A stretch of DNA of 64,000 nucleotides from Porphyrobacter sp. (GTDB lineage Bacteria > Pseudomonadota > Alphaproteobacteria > Sphingomonadales > Sphingomonadaceae), in assembly GCA_027531395.1 (NCBI GenBank), contig JAPZRO010000004.1, positions 372,001 to 436,000 on the forward strand, written 5' to 3'. Under the pieces are notes generated by a model that worked only from the letters and a program-made list of their open reading frames with translations, ran no database searches and was not told the DNA's origin. The stretch's first letter is position 1. Every line of letters starts with the position of its first letter. Shown piece by piece: positions 62,188 through 64,000 of the stretch. Position numbers and translations under genes: made by a program.

Positions 62188-63956
62188 TGGCAGGGCTGGC
62201 GCGGCGTCAGGGCCTCGCGATTGCGCTGGTCTGGCTGGCGGTCAGCGCGGTGCTTGGCTTCGCCTCGCCGCATCTGGCGGCGGGGCGCTTTCCCGATACC
62301 GACGACGTGATGCGGCTGGTGCAGGTGCGCGACCTGCTCGCCGGGCAGGGCTGGTTCGACCTGTTTCAGCACCGCATGAGCCCGCCCGAGGGCACGCTGA
62401 TGCACTGGTCGCGGCTGGTCGATGCGCCGCTGGCGGGGCTGGTGTGGCTGCTCTCGCAGTTCATGCCGATGGCCGATGCCGAGTGGGCCGCCTCCTTCGC
62501 GGTGCCGCTGCTGCTGCTGCTGGTGACGATGCTCGCCATCGGCAAGCTGGCCTGCCAGCGCTTCGGCCTCGGGCCGGCCTTGCTCGCTTGTGCAAGCTTC
62601 GCGCTGGTGCCGCTGCTGCCCGCGCAGTTCCAGCCGCTGCGGATCGATCACCACGGCTGGCAGATTATGACCGTCGCTATCGCGCTTTGGGCGATCCTGC
62701 GGGATCATTCTGCGCGCGGCGCGCTGATCGCGGGCGCGGCCATGGCGGCGGGGCTGATGGTCTCGCTCGAAACCGTGTTCATGGCGGCGGGTTTCGCCGG
62801 CGTGCTGACCTGGCGCTGGCTGGCCGATGATGCCGCGCGCGTGGCACTGGTGCGCTATCTTCAGGCGCTGGCGGGCGGACTGGTGGTGCTGTTCGCGGCG
62901 ACCCGCGGGCTGGCCGATCTCGCCCCCCATTGCGATGCGATCGCGCCCGCGCATCTCGGCCTGTTCGTGATCGTCGCGGGGGGAGCCACGCTGCTGTGCG
63001 CCCTTGCGCCGCGTTCGCGCCTTGTCATTCTCGGCGGGCTGGGGCTGAGCGGCATCGCCGGAATCGCGCTGGTCGCCTGGGCCGCGCCGGCGTGTCTCGC
63101 GCCGCCCTTTGCCGGGCTCGATCCGCTGGTGCGCGACCTGTGGTATGTGCGCGTCACCGAGGGCCTGCCGCTGTGGCACCGCCCGCTCTCCGAGGCCCTG
63201 CCCGCGCTGATCCAGACGTTGGCCGCGCTCGCCATCGCCCTGTGGAACGCTCTGCGCGGCGAGCCTGCCGCGCGCGGCTGGTGGCGCAAGTTTGCGTTGC
63301 TGCTGGCGGTCGCGGTGCTTGGCGGGCTGATGACCTATCGCTCGATCGCCTTTGCCAGCCTTCTGGCGACCATCCCGCTCGGCTGGCTGGCGTGGCGCGG
63401 TGTGCAGCTGTGGCGCGGGGGCGCGGGCCTGCCGCTGCGGCTGGCGGCGGCGGCGGGGGTCTATGTCCTGCTGCTGCCCGCCCCGCTGGTGAACGCGCTC
63501 GCGCCGCTGCTCTCCAATCGCGGAGCAGGCGGCGGAGCGGGCGAGGCTGGTGCCACGGTCGCCACCTCCACCTGCGAAATGCATCGCCATGCCCGCGCGA
63601 TTGACCGCCTGCCGCAAGGCACCGTGTTCGCGCCGCTCGATCTCGGCCCCGGCCTCTTGCTGGACACGCGCCACAGCGTCGTCGCCTCCAGCCATCACCG
63701 CGCCATGGCGGGGATGGGCCGGGTGATCGCGGGCTTCACCGCCGAGGCCGAAGCCGCCCACGCGGTGGTGACAGCAAGCGGGGCGCGCTACGTCGTCACC
63801 TGCGCCGACATCGGGGAGATGGCGGTCTATCGTCAGGCGGGCGGGCCGCAGAGCCTCGCCGCGCGGCTGAGCGAAGGGGATGCGCCCGCTTGGCTCGAGC
63901 CGGTTGCGCTCGACGGCCCCGAGGCCTTGCGCTTGTGGCGGGTGCGCAGCCGCTAA
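62184..63956 (+). CDS. Polytopic membrane protein, GT-C glycosyltransferase-like
   Basis: This 590-residue protein has about ten to twelve transmembrane helices in its first 470 residues and a soluble C-terminal domain (about 475-590). After the first helix comes PDTDDVMRLVQVRDLL, an acidic pair in the first external loop as in GT-C transferases of the STT3/AglB type; MHWSRLVDAP and IDHHGWQ further support this. It may transfer a polyprenyl-linked sugar to a surface glycan. No specific family could be confirmed. It is coupled to the GtrA-like gene. Confidence 0.75.
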   Translation: MMAGLARRQGLAIALVWLAVSAVLGFASPHLAAGRFPDTDDVMRLVQVRDLLAGQGWFDLFQHRMSPPEGTLMHWSRLVDAPLAGLVWLLSQFMPMADAEWAASFAVPLLLLLVTMLAIGKLACQRFGLGPALLACASFALVPLLPAQFQPLRIDHHGWQIMTVAIALWAILRDHSARGALIAGAAMAAGLMVSLETVFMAAGFAGVLTWRWLADDAARVALVRYLQALAGGLVVLFAATRGLADLAPHCDAIAPAHLGLFVIVAGGATLLCALAPRSRLVILGGLGLSGIAGIALVAWAAPACLAPPFAGLDPLVRDLWYVRVTEGLPLWHRPLSEALPALIQTLAALAIALWNALRGEPAARGWWRKFALLLAVAVLGGLMTYRSIAFASLLATIPLGWLAWRGVQLWRGGAGLPLRLAAAAGVYVLLLPAPLVNALAPLLSNRGAGGGAGEAGATVATSTCEMHRHARAIDRLPQGTVFAPLDLGPGLLLDTRHSVVASSHHRAMAGMGRVIAGFTAEAEAAHAVVTASGARYVVTCADIGEMAVYRQAGGPQSLAARLSEGDAPAWLEPVALDGPEALRLWRVRSR

Positions 63957-63967
63957 GGCAGCGTGCG

Positions 63968-64000
63968 ATGTCCTCGCAGCTACTGCCGGGAGCGACTGTT
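63968..64000 (+). CDS. Possible start of a further gene (cut by right edge)
   Basis: An ATG twelve bases after the preceding stop opens a frame (MSSQLLPGATV) that remains open for the eleven codons left in the window. The short gap and same strand suggest another member of the glycan cluster, but this is too short to identify and there is no clear ribosome site. Confidence 0.3.
   Translation, partial: MSSQLLPGATV

Noticed and set aside
1..64000. tRNA or rRNA genes, CRISPR arrays, insertion sequences, prophage or integrase genes
   Set aside because: None were recognised on reading both strands; coding density leaves little space and the gaps show no cloverleaf, repeat-spacer or inverted-terminal-repeat pattern.

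Overview
The window is GC-rich, gene-dense bacterial chromosome. Protein families and gene order point to an alphaproteobacterium of the order Sphingomonadales, most likely Erythrobacteraceae (Erythrobacter/Porphyrobacter relatives). The clues are an AppA-like BLUF protein, a Fur without the CxxC zinc knuckle, a MucR/Ros regulator beside Fur, a miaB-phoH-ybeY-corC set, and a TonB receptor/tryptophan-halogenase/glycosidase locus. No rRNA, tRNA, CRISPR array, transposase or prophage gene was recognised. No gene-free stretch exceeds about 240 bases.

1-12.2 kb (minus strand) is one long, tightly coupled operon. Reading with transcription it encodes a lipoprotein binding protein, ABC permease, ABC ATPase, a NikR-like ribbon-helix-helix regulator, two DUF1989 paralogues (UAAP1/UAAP2), a biotin-dependent urea-carboxylase-family enzyme, allophanate hydrolase, a hybrid histidine kinase and a response regulator that runs off the left edge. 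UAAP1/2 homologues are known carboxyguanidine deiminases, so the set reads best as guanidine uptake and nitrogen assimilation: guanidine to carboxyguanidine to allophanate to ammonia and CO2. The older label is urea degradation.

12.3-19.2 kb holds a beta-propeller lipoprotein, a BLUF-SCHIC photoreceptor with AppA-like active-site spacing, a DUF1489 gene, a three-gene Rieske oxygenase/NTF2/SDR operon and mgtE.

19.2-34.1 kb is mostly housekeeping: cyclophilin, miaB, phoH, ybeY, corC, plsC, fur, mucR, rimI, tsaB, a RutE-like nitroreductase and an Nfu protein. Three accessory genes (aldonolactone-oxidase-like flavoprotein, patatin-like lipoprotein, erythromycin-esterase-like protein) lie between phoH and ybeY.

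34.1-42.0 kb carries a large periplasmic M16 protease, class II DAHP synthase, egtB-egtD for ergothioneine synthesis and a flavin oxidoreductase.

42.0-52.8 kb is a compact beta-glucan utilisation locus: a flavin-dependent halogenase divergent from a TonB-dependent receptor, then GH16 endoglucanase, LacI regulator, MFS transporter and GH3 beta-glucosidase lipoprotein. Two matching LacI-type operator palindromes, in front of the receptor and in front of the GH3 gene, suggest that the locus LacI protein controls both units.

52.8-64 kb contains a DUF1501/DUF1800 pair, an SdsA-type alkyl sulfatase divergent from a CoA-transferase/metallo-hydrolase pair, and a cell-surface glycan group (UDP-galactopyranose-mutase-like flavoprotein, GtrA-like protein, GT-C-like membrane protein). 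A last reading frame starts at the right edge.
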